Source of the DNA: Frigoribacterium sp. VKM Ac-2836
Lineage (GTDB): Bacteria > Actinomycetota > Actinomycetes > Actinomycetales > Microbacteriaceae
Direction of reading: 5' to 3'
Assembly (NCBI RefSeq): GCF_013248995.1
Contig: NZ_JABRPK010000002.1
Location: 558,001 to 622,000, forward strand
DNA: 64,000 nt
Shown: in pieces, positions 7,632 to 17,439 of the stretch
Layout of the letters: the number at the start of each line of letters is the position of its first letter
How positions within the stretch are numbered: the stretch's first letter is position 1
Notes under the pieces: generated by a model
What the model was told of the DNA's origin: nothing
Database searches by the model: none
What the model saw: the letters and a program-made list of their open reading frames with translations, nothing else
Made by a program: the position numbers and the translations under genes

Positions 7632-8990
7632 TTAGCCCACTCGTTCTTTTCGCCCGAAGATGCCCTGTGGTCTGAACACGAGGATCAGGATCAGGATCAG
7701 CAGGGCCGTCGCGTACTTGAAGTCGCCGGGCAGCCAGATGTTGGTCAGCTCGACGATGATTCCGATGATCAGCGAACCGACCAGGGCGCCGAAGGCCGTG
7801 CCCAGGCCTCCCAGGGTGACGGCGGCGAAGATCAGCAGCAGGATCTGCAGGCCGGTCATCCAGTTGACGCCGTTCAGCACGAGGCCGAGCATGACGCCCG
7901 AGAGCCCCGCGAGTCCGGCGGCCAGCGTCCAGACCAGGCGGATGATGCGGTCGACGTCGATGCCCGAGGCGGCGGCCAGGGCCGGGTTGTCCGACACGGC
8001 TCGCGTGGCGCGACCGGTGCGGGTCTTGAGCAGGAAGAGCCCGGTGCCGACGAGCACGACCACCGAGATCGCCATGGCGACGTAGGACTGCACCGTCAGC
8101 GTGACGCCCAGGAAGTCCACGGTCGTCGGGTTGGCCCGGTCGATGCGGACGGTGCCCGCGCCGTAGAAGTACTGGAACGCGTACTGCAGGGCGATCGAGA
8201 GGCCGATGGTCACGATCATCAGCTGCGTCAGGCTGAGCCGGCGTTTCCGCAGGGGTTTCCAGATCGCGAGGTCCTGGAGGTATCCGGTCGCCGCGCAGAT
8301 CACCGTGCTCAGCACCGCGGCCAGGATCAGGGGCACCCCGATCGAGGTGAACGAGTACGCCAGCAGACCGCCGAGGGTCACCTGCTCACCGTGCGAGAAG
8401 CTGCTGAGGCCCGTCGTGCCGTAGATCAGCGAGAGGCCGATGGCCGCGAGGGCGAGCAGCAGGCCGAGCCTGATGCCCGAGGCGAACTGCTGGGCGAAGC
8501 GGTCCCAGTTGAAGCTCGTGGCGGCGGCCTCGCCGCTCGTGGCACCTTCTTCTGCGGTCAGGGCGAAGAGGGCGCTCGCCGTGGCCCCGAGGTTCACGTT
8601 GACGGTGCGCTCGGCGTTGTCGGCGTTCACCAGGAACTGGCCGTCGGGAAGCGTGTCCTGGTCGACCGTGACGGTGTAGCTGCCGGCCTCGGTCACCGCG
8701 ATGCTCCAGCGGCCGGTGTCGTCGGTGGTCGCGGTCTGCTCGTCGCCGGCGGCGTTCGTCGCCGTCACGTCGACGCCCGAGGCGGGCTCGCGATCACTGT
8801 CGTTGATGGTGCCCTGGATGCACCCGGTCGCCGTGTCGGTCGTGCAGGCCGCGGCAGCGGCGTGGGCGGACGTCGGGACGAACGCGGTCGCCATGAAGGT
8901 CGCCAGGAGTCCGAGCAGTACGGCGGAGGCCGTCACGATCAGGGACTGCCGCAGCCGGGGCCGCGACGCGATGGTCGTCGAGAGTCTCAC
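7632..8990 (-). CDS. livH: ABC transporter permease LivH fused to an N-terminal secreted beta-sandwich domain
   Basis: A 452-aa protein from GTG at 8990, preceded by a strong AGGAGG. Residues about 15-45 form a signal/anchor helix ending SAHA. Residues about 57-115 resemble a carboxypeptidase regulatory-like domain (GCIQGTINDSDREPASGVDV, then TDDTGRWSIAVTEAGSYTVTV). The LivH permease occupies about 165-452, with IGLSLIYGTTGLSSFSHGEQVTLGG, the EAA loop TGRATRAVSDNPALAAASGID and C-terminal FRPQGIFGRKE. Typical LivH is about 300 aa, so the extra 150 residues are an extracytoplasmic module that may interact with the binding protein. Upstream in-frame codons to 9191 lack any start signal. Confidence 0.92.
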   Translation of the reverse strand: MRLSTTIASRPRLRQSLIVTASAVLLGLLATFMATAFVPTSAHAAAAACTTDTATGCIQGTINDSDREPASGVDVTATNAAGDEQTATTDDTGRWSIAVTEAGSYTVTVDQDTLPDGQFLVNADNAERTVNVNLGATASALFALTAEEGATSGEAAATSFNWDRFAQQFASGIRLGLLLALAAIGLSLIYGTTGLSSFSHGEQVTLGGLLAYSFTSIGVPLILAAVLSTVICAATGYLQDLAIWKPLRKRRLSLTQLMIVTIGLSIALQYAFQYFYGAGTVRIDRANPTTVDFLGVTLTVQSYVAMAISVVVLVGTGLFLLKTRTGRATRAVSDNPALAAASGIDVDRIIRLVWTLAAGLAGLSGVMLGLVLNGVNWMTGLQILLLIFAAVTLGGLGTAFGALVGSLIIGIIVELTNIWLPGDFKYATALLILILILVFRPQGIFGRKERVG

Positions 8991-10851
<1,861 letters not shown>

Positions 10852-10870
10852 ACCACAGCCGTCCCAGAAG

Positions 10871-10928
10871 CGGGCGAGTTCGTCGCACACGGTCGTCCCT
10901 GGGCGACCGGTCACGACGAACTCGCCCG
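10871..10928. repeat. 58-bp intergenic palindrome (type B hairpin) after guaB
   Basis: Arms CGGGCGAGTTCGTCG (10871-10885) and CGACGAACTCGCCCG (10914-10928) pair perfectly over 15 bp. Nested inside, GGTCG (10891-10895) pairs with CGACC (10904-10908). The layout is shared with 12004-12063. It may terminate guaB transcription but lacks a T-tract. Confidence 0.85.
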
Positions 10929-11053
10929 TTCTCGTCGGACGTCGTCGAACGGGCCACCGGACGTCTCGTCCCCCACCCAGGAGGCGCGGGTCGCCATCCA
11001 CAGAAGACGTCCGTCCCTCTCGTCGCCGGGCCGCGTTCCGGCACCGTGGTGTC

Positions 11054-12091
11054 GTGCTCATCACGCCGCGCCACCCCGATCTCCTGCTGAGCCGCGACCT
11101 GGCGGCACTGGGCCTGGACGACGCGCGGCTGCGAGTCGCCTGTCGGCGCGGCGACCTGGTCCGCGTCCGTCGAGGCGCCTACGTCGAGGCCGGCCGCTGG
11201 GCCGCGCTGGGGATCGAGGGGCGGTACCGGCTGACCGTCGTCGCAGCCGCCGCCTCGTGCCGGACCCGGGTGCTCGTCAGCCATGTCTCGGCCGCGGTGC
11301 TGCACGGTCTGCCGCTGGTGGGGGCTCCGCCCCGCCGGGTGCACGTCCTCGTCCCTCCTGCCGGCGGAAGTCGGCAGGAGCACGGGTTCGTCAAGCACGC
11401 ACGCGACGACCACGAGCGCCCCGACGCCCTCGACGTCGAGGGCGTGCACGTCACGCCCCTCGACGCGACCATCGTCGACGTCTGCCTGACCGAGCCCTTC
11501 GTCCGGGCCGTCGTGATGACGGACCACGCGCTGCACCAGGGGGCGGTCACGCCCGAGTCGCTCGCGACGGAGTTCGCTCGGCGAGGCACTCGACGAGGCT
11601 CGAAGAAGGTGGCGGCCGTACTCGAGTTCGCGACTCCCCTCGCCGACCGCCCACTCGAGTCGATCAGCCGGGTCGGGTTCCGGCTGCTCGGGCTGCCGGA
11701 CCCCGTTCTGCAGCACCCGCTCTTCGACGAGACGGGGCGACGGGTGGCGATCGTCGACAACTGGTGGCCCGGGTTCGGAGTCGTCGGCGAGTCCGACGGC
11801 CGAGTGAAGTACACCGATCCCGAGATGATGGCCGGCCGCACGACGGCCCAGGTGGTGATGGACGAGAAGGACCGCGAGGACGACATCCGGGCCCTGCCCG
11901 AGGTGCGTGGCTTCGCTCGCTGGGGCTGGGACGTCGCCCTCGACGTCCGCCGCCTCGGTCCCGTTCTCGCTCGCGCCGGCGTCGTGCCCCTCGGACCGAC
12001 CGGACGGGCGACTTCGTCGTCGACGGTCGAGAACGACCGCCCGGGATCGACGAAGTCGCCCGTTCCCGCGCCGGGCGGGCCCGCCCGGTAA
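11054..12091 (+). CDS. AbiEi-like antitoxin-domain protein with nuclease-fold-like C-terminus, orphan
   Basis: A 345-aa protein. The N-terminal about 70 residues (PDLLLSRDLAALGLDDARLRVACRRGDLVRVRRGAYVEAG) are the winged-helix module typical of AbiEi-family proteins and transcription-regulator-like proteins of actinobacteria. The C-terminal half (VAIVDNWWPGFGVVGESDGRVKY, then EKDREDDIRALPEVRGFARWGWD) resembles the Vsr/DUF559-like endonuclease fold common in this group. No AbiEii toxin gene is adjacent, so a toxin-antitoxin role is not supported. The last about 25 codons run through a type B palindrome, suggesting the repeat extended the ORF. GTG 11054 is the only reasonable start. Confidence 0.7.
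   Translation: MLITPRHPDLLLSRDLAALGLDDARLRVACRRGDLVRVRRGAYVEAGRWAALGIEGRYRLTVVAAAASCRTRVLVSHVSAAVLHGLPLVGAPPRRVHVLVPPAGGSRQEHGFVKHARDDHERPDALDVEGVHVTPLDATIVDVCLTEPFVRAVVMTDHALHQGAVTPESLATEFARRGTRRGSKKVAAVLEFATPLADRPLESISRVGFRLLGLPDPVLQHPLFDETGRRVAIVDNWWPGFGVVGESDGRVKYTDPEMMAGRTTAQVVMDEKDREDDIRALPEVRGFARWGWDVALDVRRLGPVLARAGVVPLGPTGRATSSSTVENDRPGSTKSPVPAPGGPAR
12004..12063. repeat. 60-bp palindrome (type B hairpin) inside the 3' end of the AbiEi-like gene
   Basis: Arms ACGGGCGACTTCGTCG (12004-12019) and CGACGAAGTCGCCCGT (12048-12063) are perfectly complementary over 16 bp; GGTCG (12025-12029) and CGACC (12034-12038) form the inner stem. Relative to 10871-10928 one stem pair has flipped from G-C to C-G, so structure is conserved although sequence changed. 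Confidence 0.85.
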
Positions 12092-12094
12092 GGT
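12089..12094 (+). promoter_or_regulatory. -10 box TAAGGT of guaB3 (leaderless)
   Basis: TAAGGT overlaps the TAA stop context of the preceding gene and ends 6 nt before GTG 12101, with no Shine-Dalgarno sequence; guaB3 is probably translated from a leaderless mRNA. Confidence 0.6.
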
Positions 12095-12100
12095 GGCACG

Positions 12101-13222
12101 GTGACTGAGGTAGAGATCGGCGTCTCCAAGCGAGCCCGCCGCGCGTACGCGTTCGACGACATCGCCATCGTTCCGAGCAGGCGTACCCGCGACCCACGCG
12201 ACGTCTCGGTCGGCTGGTCGATCGACGCGTTCCAGTTCGAGTCGCCGGTCATCGCCGCCCCCATGGACTCGGTGGTCAGTCCGGCCACGGCCATCCGCAT
12301 CGGCCAGCTCGGCGGTCTCGGCGTGCTCGACCTCGAAGGCGTCTGGACGCGGTACGACGACCCCGAACAGGTCCTCGCCGAGATCCGTGAGCTGCCCGAA
12401 GAGGACTCGGTCGCCCGCATGCAAGAGATCTACAGCGAGCCGATCAAGCCCGAGCTCGTGCGCGACCGTCTGGCCGAGATCCGTGCGGCCGGGGTCACCG
12501 TCGCCGGTGCCCTCAGCCCCCAGCGCACCCAAGACCTGTACCAGACGGTCGTCGACGCCGGTGTCGACCTCTTCGTCATCCGGGGCACGACGGTCAGCGC
12601 CGAACACGTCTCGAAGAGCAGCGAACCGCTCAACCTCAAGAAGTTCATCTACGAGCTCGACGTCCCCGTCATCGTCGGCGGGGCCTCGACCTACACGGCT
12701 GCTCTGCACCTGATGCGCACCGGCGCCGCGGGCGTCCTCGTCGGGTTCGGGGGCGGCGCGGCCAGCACGACCCGCGCCTCCCTGGGCATCCACGCGCCGA
12801 TGGCGAGTGCCGTGGCCGACGTCGCGGGTGCACGCCGCGACTACCTCGACGAGTCGGGCGGGCGCTACGTGCACGTCATCGCCGACGGGGGTCTCGGCAC
12901 CTCGGGCGACCTGGTCAAGGCCATCGCCTGCGGCGCCGACGCCGTCATGCTCGGTGCCGCCCTGGCGCGGGCCGACGACGTGCCCGGTGGGGGGTACCAC
13001 TGGGGTGCCGAAGCGCACCACCCCGAGCTGCCCCGCGGCCGTCGCATGCAGGTCGGCACGATCGGCTCCCTCGAGAAGATCCTCTACGGGCCCGCCACGA
13101 CCGTCGACGGCACGTCGAACATCATGGGTGCATTGCGCCGCTCGATGGCGACCACGGGCTACAGCGACCTGAAAGAGTTCCAACGGGTCGAAGTGGTTGT
13201 GGCCCCCTACCAGCCTCACTAG
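12101..13222 (+). CDS. guaB3: GuaB3 family IMP dehydrogenase-related protein
   Basis: A 373-aa CBS-less relative of IMPDH, the usual actinobacterial GuaB3 size. Landmarks are ARRAYAFDDIAIVPSRRTRDP at the N-terminus, VIAAPMDSVVSPATAIRIG, and VIADGGLGTSGDLVKAIACGADAVMLGAALA. The loop GFGGGAASTTRASLG takes the place of the canonical IMPDH catalytic-Cys loop, so dehydrogenase activity is doubtful; related GuaB3 enzymes have been described as GMP reductases, which I infer only from family knowledge. It lies between guaB and guaA. Confidence 0.9.
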   Translation: MTEVEIGVSKRARRAYAFDDIAIVPSRRTRDPRDVSVGWSIDAFQFESPVIAAPMDSVVSPATAIRIGQLGGLGVLDLEGVWTRYDDPEQVLAEIRELPEEDSVARMQEIYSEPIKPELVRDRLAEIRAAGVTVAGALSPQRTQDLYQTVVDAGVDLFVIRGTTVSAEHVSKSSEPLNLKKFIYELDVPVIVGGASTYTAALHLMRTGAAGVLVGFGGGAASTTRASLGIHAPMASAVADVAGARRDYLDESGGRYVHVIADGGLGTSGDLVKAIACGADAVMLGAALARADDVPGGGYHWGAEAHHPELPRGRRMQVGTIGSLEKILYGPATTVDGTSNIMGALRRSMATTGYSDLKEFQRVEVVVAPYQPH

Positions 13223-13282
13223 CGTTTGATGGGGTGGTCCGGTCGAGAGGCCGGGCCACCGAATCCAACGATGGAGGCTCGC

Positions 13283-15142
13283 ATGGTCAAGTCCGCGTCC
13301 GTTTCGCTCTCCACGAAGCTCGGCCCCGACGAACGGGCCGCAGCCGTCGAGGCGTTGAAGACGAAAGAACTCGACATCCTCGTGATCGGGGGTGGCATCG
13401 TCGGTGCGGGGTCCGCGCTCGACGCCGTGACCCGGGGCCTGAGCGTGGGCATCGTCGAGGCCCGTGACTGGGGATCGGGCACGTCGAGCCGTTCGTCCAA
13501 GCTCGTGCACGGGGGCATCCGGTACCTCGAGCAGTTGAACTTCCGTCTCGTCCGCGAGGCGTTGATCGAACGTGGCCTGCTGCTGCAGCGTCTCGCGCCG
13601 CACCTGGTCAAGCCCGTGCGGTTCCTCTACCCGCTGAGCAAGCCGGTCTACGAGCGGTTCTACATCGGGGCCGGCATGGCCCTGTACGACATCTTCAGCT
13701 GGACAGGAGGCCGCCCGCCCGGCGTTCCCCACCACCGACACCTCAGCAAGACGCAGGTGCTACGCGCCATCCCGAGCCTGTCGAAGGACGCCGTCGTCGG
13801 CGGTCTCACCTACTACGACGCCCAGGTCGACGACGCCCGCTACGTCTCGTCGCTGGTGCGCACCGCCTCCAGCTACGGTGCCCACGCCGCGAGCCGCATC
13901 CGGGTCGAGGGGTTCGTCAAGGTCGGCGAGCGGGTCGTCGGCGTCAAGGCGCATGACTACCACACCGGCGAGCACTTCGAGATCCGCGCCAAGCAGGTCG
14001 TCAACGCGACCGGTGTGTGGACCGATGACACGCAGGCGATGGTCGGTGAGCGGGGCCAGTTCAAGGTGCGGGCGTCGAAGGGCGTGCACCTCGTCGTGCC
14101 GCGCGACCGCATCCACTCCGACATGGGCATGATCTTCCGCACCGAGAAGAGCGTCCTGTTCGTCATCCCGTGGGGCCGGCACTGGCTCGTCGGCACGACC
14201 GACACCGACTGGGACCTCGACAAGGCCCACCCCGCGGCGACGGCGGCCGACATCGACTACATCCTCGAGCACGTCAACAAGGTGATGGCCGTTCCGCTCA
14301 CCCGTGCCGACGTCGAGGGCGTCTACGCCGGCCTGCGTCCGCTGCTCGCGGGCGAGTCCGACCAGACGTCGAAGTTGTCACGCGAGCACATCGTCGCTCA
14401 CACCGTGCCGGGACTCGTCGTCGTGGCCGGCGGCAAGTGGACGACCTACCGGGTCATGGCCGAGGACGCCATCGACGAGGCCGTGGCGGCCCTCGACGGG
14501 CGCATCCCGTCGAGCACGACGATGGAGATCCCGCTGATCGGCGCCGAGGGCTACCACGCGGCATGGAACAAGCGCGGCAAGATCGCCAAGGCCTTCGGCG
14601 TGCACAAGGTGCGCATCGAGCACCTGCTCAACCGGTACGGCACCACGACCGACGAGATCCTCGACCTCATCCGAGACGACCCCTCGCTCGCCGAGCCGCT
14701 GCCCGGCGCCGACGACTACATCCGGGCCGAGGTCGTCTACGCCGCCAGCCACGAGAGCGCCCTGCACCTCGAGGACGTCCTGGCGCGTCGCACGCGCATC
14801 TCGATCGAGGCCTGGGACCGCGGTGAGTCCGCCGCCCCCGTCGCCGCCAAGCTGATGGCCGGCGTGCTCGGCTGGAGTGACGACGAGGCCGAGGCCGAGG
14901 TCGCCAACTACCTGAAGCGCGTCGCCGCCGAGCGCGCGAGCCAGCTCGAGCCCGACGACGAGTCGGCCGATCGTGTCCGCCTCGAGGCGCCCGACATCAC
15001 CTTCGGCTTCGACGAGGACGACATGGTCGTCGCCGGAGCCGACCAAGGAGGCGCGCCCAAGCCGGGTGAGAAGGTCACCGAGCCGGCGGGCACGCCGGGC
15101 GACGACACGTCGGCGGGCAGCCCGGGCGGCCGCCAGGGTTGA
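13283..15142 (+). CDS. glpD: Aerobic glycerol-3-phosphate dehydrogenase
   Basis: A 619-aa FAD enzyme oxidising sn-glycerol-3-phosphate to dihydroxyacetone phosphate at the membrane and passing electrons to quinone. The FAD dinucleotide fold is ILVIGGGIVGAGSALDAVTRG; GSGTSSRSSKLVHGGIRYLEQL is the family signature. The DAO and C-terminal DAO_C domains fill the rest, and the last about 50 residues are a low-complexity tail. ATG 13283 has an ideal GGAGG 5 nt upstream; the in-frame ATG at 13226 has none. A TAGCGT at 13220-13225, overlapping the guaB3 stop, may be its -10. The downstream glpQ homologue (21926) could supply substrate. Confidence 0.96.
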   Translation: MVKSASVSLSTKLGPDERAAAVEALKTKELDILVIGGGIVGAGSALDAVTRGLSVGIVEARDWGSGTSSRSSKLVHGGIRYLEQLNFRLVREALIERGLLLQRLAPHLVKPVRFLYPLSKPVYERFYIGAGMALYDIFSWTGGRPPGVPHHRHLSKTQVLRAIPSLSKDAVVGGLTYYDAQVDDARYVSSLVRTASSYGAHAASRIRVEGFVKVGERVVGVKAHDYHTGEHFEIRAKQVVNATGVWTDDTQAMVGERGQFKVRASKGVHLVVPRDRIHSDMGMIFRTEKSVLFVIPWGRHWLVGTTDTDWDLDKAHPAATAADIDYILEHVNKVMAVPLTRADVEGVYAGLRPLLAGESDQTSKLSREHIVAHTVPGLVVVAGGKWTTYRVMAEDAIDEAVAALDGRIPSSTTMEIPLIGAEGYHAAWNKRGKIAKAFGVHKVRIEHLLNRYGTTTDEILDLIRDDPSLAEPLPGADDYIRAEVVYAASHESALHLEDVLARRTRISIEAWDRGESAAPVAAKLMAGVLGWSDDEAEAEVANYLKRVAAERASQLEPDDESADRVRLEAPDITFGFDEDDMVVAGADQGGAPKPGEKVTEPAGTPGDDTSAGSPGGRQG

Positions 15143-15170
15143 CCACGGGTCGCCGAGGCGACCGTCTGAA

Positions 15171-15207
15171 GGAGGCGCGGTGCCCGTTCGTCGGGCACCG
15201 CGCCTCC
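15171..15207 (+). terminator. glpD terminator made of two GGAGGCGCGG decamers
   Basis: GGAGGCGCGGTGCCCG and CGGGCACCGCGCCTCC form a perfect 16-bp stem with a TTCGT loop, 28 nt after the glpD stop. The stem base is the dispersed decamer, so the repeat here doubles as a terminator. Confidence 0.85.
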
Positions 15208-15343
15208 CACGGTTTCTCCGTCCGAGAACGCGGGAACACCTGTGGAGGGTGGCGGGTTGTCCCCACCGTGAGCAGCCCGGCTGCCGCGGCCGAACCCGCC
15301 GCTAGGCTGAGACGACTGCCCCCGAGTCCACTGGAGACGAACC

Positions 15344-15874
15344 ATGGTTGACGTGCGTCGAGTCAAGCTCCCCGGCGTGGGTGTGCTGCACACCTTCATC
15401 ACCGACGACGGCGGCAAGTGCGGTGTCATCACGCACCGATCGGGCCACAGCGACCTCATCACGTTCAGCGACGACGTCGACGGCGACCACGTCACGAAGG
15501 TCTCGCTGCGACTCAGCGAAGACGAGGCCCACACCCTCGCCGAACTGCTCGGCGGCACCCGCATCACCGAGTCGCTCTCGGCGCTCGACCAGATCCCCGG
15601 CCTCAGCATCGACTGGTTCACGGTCGACTACGACGACCACATCGCGGGGCAACCGCTCGGCGACCTCGGCGCCAAGGGGGTCGTGGGTCTGACCGTCGTC
15701 GCGGTCGTCCGCGGCGACGCGGCCAACCCGGCACCGTCGGGCGACTTCAAGGTGTTCCCCGGCGACACGCTCGTCGTGGCCGGTTCGCCCGAGAAGGTCG
15801 CCAAGGCGTTCTCGTTCTACCGCACGGGCGAGCTCAAGCACCGCTCGCCGGTCGACGCCCCGCCCGGGGGCTAG
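15344..15874 (+). CDS. TrkA-C (RCK_C) regulatory subunit of K+/H+ antiporter, KhtT-like
   Basis: A 176-aa cytoplasmic protein. The N-terminal half begins VDVRRVKLPGVGVLHTFITDDG, as in KhtT-type subunits; the C-terminal RCK_C domain runs LGDLGAKGVVGLTVVAVVRG to FKVFPGDTLVVAGSPEKVAK. It would gate the adjacent antiporter by ligand binding (c-di-AMP or pH in characterised KhtT). It ends 4 nt before the transporter gene, and a TAGGCT box at 15303-15308 is a likely -10. Confidence 0.88.
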   Translation: MVDVRRVKLPGVGVLHTFITDDGGKCGVITHRSGHSDLITFSDDVDGDHVTKVSLRLSEDEAHTLAELLGGTRITESLSALDQIPGLSIDWFTVDYDDHIAGQPLGDLGAKGVVGLTVVAVVRGDAANPAPSGDFKVFPGDTLVVAGSPEKVAKAFSFYRTGELKHRSPVDAPPGG

Positions 15875-15878
15875 GCCC

Positions 15879-17387
15879 ATGCACCTGGGTGAAGAGCTGA
15901 TCGTCCTCGGCATCCTGCTGCTGATCGCCTACGTGCTCGGCCGAGCCGGCAAGCTCATCGGCCTGCCGTCGATCCCGATCTACATGATCGTGGGGCTGCT
16001 CGCCAGCACGAACACGGGGTGGTTCCCGCTCAGCTTCGAGTCCGACAACATCGAGCTGATCGCGATCTTCGGTCTGATCCTGTTGCTGTTCAACCTCGGC
16101 CTCGAGTTCGACCAGGACGAGTTCTTCTCGAACGCGGGGCGGCTGATCGTCTCGGGCGGCAGCTACATCGCCATCAACATGGGTGTCGGGCTGGTCTTCG
16201 GCTTCATGCTCGGCTGGGGCACGCGCGAAGCCCTGATCATCGCCGGCATGACGGCGACGTCGTCGAGTGCGATCGTCACCAAGCTGCTCATCGAGCTCAA
16301 CCGCCTGGCCAACCGAGAGACGCCGATGATCCTCGGCGTGACGGTGGTCGAAGACATCTTCATCGCCATCTACCTCGCGATCGTCTCGGTCGTGCTCAGC
16401 GGCGAGACCGACCCCGGGCCGGTCATCCTCAAGCTCGGCATCGCCTTCGCGTTCCTCGTCGTGATGTTCGGTGTCGCGAGGTGGGGCGGGCGGGTCGTGT
16501 CGAGGCTGATGCGCACCCGCGACGACGAGCTCTTCACCGTGCTCTTCTTCGGCCTGGCCGTCCTCTTCGCCGGGCTCGGTGAGGTCCTCGGCGTGACCGA
16601 CGCGATCGGTGCCTTCCTCATCGGCCTCATCATCGGGGCGACGAAGTTCCGCAACCGGGTCGAGCAGTTCGCCCTGCCCATGCGCGACGTCTTCGGGGCG
16701 TTCTTCTTCCTCAACTTCGGCCTCGGGCTGAACCCGGCACTCTTCCCGAGCGTGCTCGGGCCCGTCGCCATCGCCGTCGGCATGACCGTGCTGCTGAACA
16801 TCGGTGCGGGGCAGTTCGTGGCGTGGCTCAACAAGCTCGGGCCGCAGGCCGGCATCAACACGACGGTGATCCTGGTGAACCGGGGCGAGTTCGCGCTGAT
16901 CCTGGCGACCTTGTCGGCCGGTGCCGGGCTCGACGAGCGGTTGCAGCCCTTCGCCGGCCTGTACGTGCTCATCATGGCTGTGCTCGGCCCGGTGTTGGCG
17001 GCGAACAGCGAGCGCATCGGCTCGGTCGTGCTCAGGTCGCGCAAGAAGGCCGAGCGAGCCGAGGCCGAGGCTCGTCGCCTCGAACGCGAGGCACGCGGCG
17101 GCGACGAGATCGCCCTGATGGAGGCCGCGCTCGCCGGTGACGACCTCGACCAGACCGAGGTCACCGAAGACGACGACGAACGCGAGACCGAGCGCGTCCG
17201 GGCCGGCACGGCGCGGGCCGCCGCCGGGCGCGGTGACGCGTCGCGGCGCGCGGTCGACGACGACGCTGACGACGACGACCTGGACGACCTCGACGCGATG
17301 GACGCCGACGAGGCCCGGCTCTGGGCCGAGCAGGCCGGACAGCAGAGCGACCAGCGGGCCGCGCGTCGGCGCGACCCCGAGTACTGA
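15879..17387 (+). CDS. CPA2 family monovalent cation:H+ antiporter, KhtU/KefB-like
   Basis: A 502-aa membrane protein with about 12 hydrophobic segments over the first 380 residues. CPA2 features include LILLLFNLGLEFDQDEF, the ATSSSAIVTKLL helix break and LINTTVILVNRGEFALIL-like C-terminal helices (GPQAGINTTVILVNRGEFAL). The final about 110 residues are a highly charged cytoplasmic tail dominated by Asp, Glu, Ala and Arg. It is coupled to the KhtT-like subunit 4 nt upstream and probably exports K+ in exchange for H+. Confidence 0.9.
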   Translation: MHLGEELIVLGILLLIAYVLGRAGKLIGLPSIPIYMIVGLLASTNTGWFPLSFESDNIELIAIFGLILLLFNLGLEFDQDEFFSNAGRLIVSGGSYIAINMGVGLVFGFMLGWGTREALIIAGMTATSSSAIVTKLLIELNRLANRETPMILGVTVVEDIFIAIYLAIVSVVLSGETDPGPVILKLGIAFAFLVVMFGVARWGGRVVSRLMRTRDDELFTVLFFGLAVLFAGLGEVLGVTDAIGAFLIGLIIGATKFRNRVEQFALPMRDVFGAFFFLNFGLGLNPALFPSVLGPVAIAVGMTVLLNIGAGQFVAWLNKLGPQAGINTTVILVNRGEFALILATLSAGAGLDERLQPFAGLYVLIMAVLGPVLAANSERIGSVVLRSRKKAERAEAEARRLEREARGGDEIALMEAALAGDDLDQTEVTEDDDERETERVRAGTARAAAGRGDASRRAVDDDADDDDLDDLDAMDADEARLWAEQAGQQSDQRAARRRDPEY

Positions 17388-17426
17388 CCCCGCCGAGGTC
17401 CCAGCGAGCTCGTCGACGGCGAGAGG

Positions 17427-17432
17427 TACGAT
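17427..17432 (+). promoter_or_regulatory. -10 box TACGAT of the SURF1 gene (leaderless)
   Basis: TACGAT ends 7 nt before GTG 17440; there is no Shine-Dalgarno sequence. It decides the SURF1 start against the longer open frame. Confidence 0.6.
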
Positions 17433-17439
17433 CGCCTGC

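Noticed and set aside
12543-12830. GuaB3 considered as a second functional IMP dehydrogenase
   Set aside because: The catalytic Cys loop of IMPDH is replaced (GFGGGAASTTRAS) and CBS domains are missing, so it was named GuaB3 rather than GuaB.
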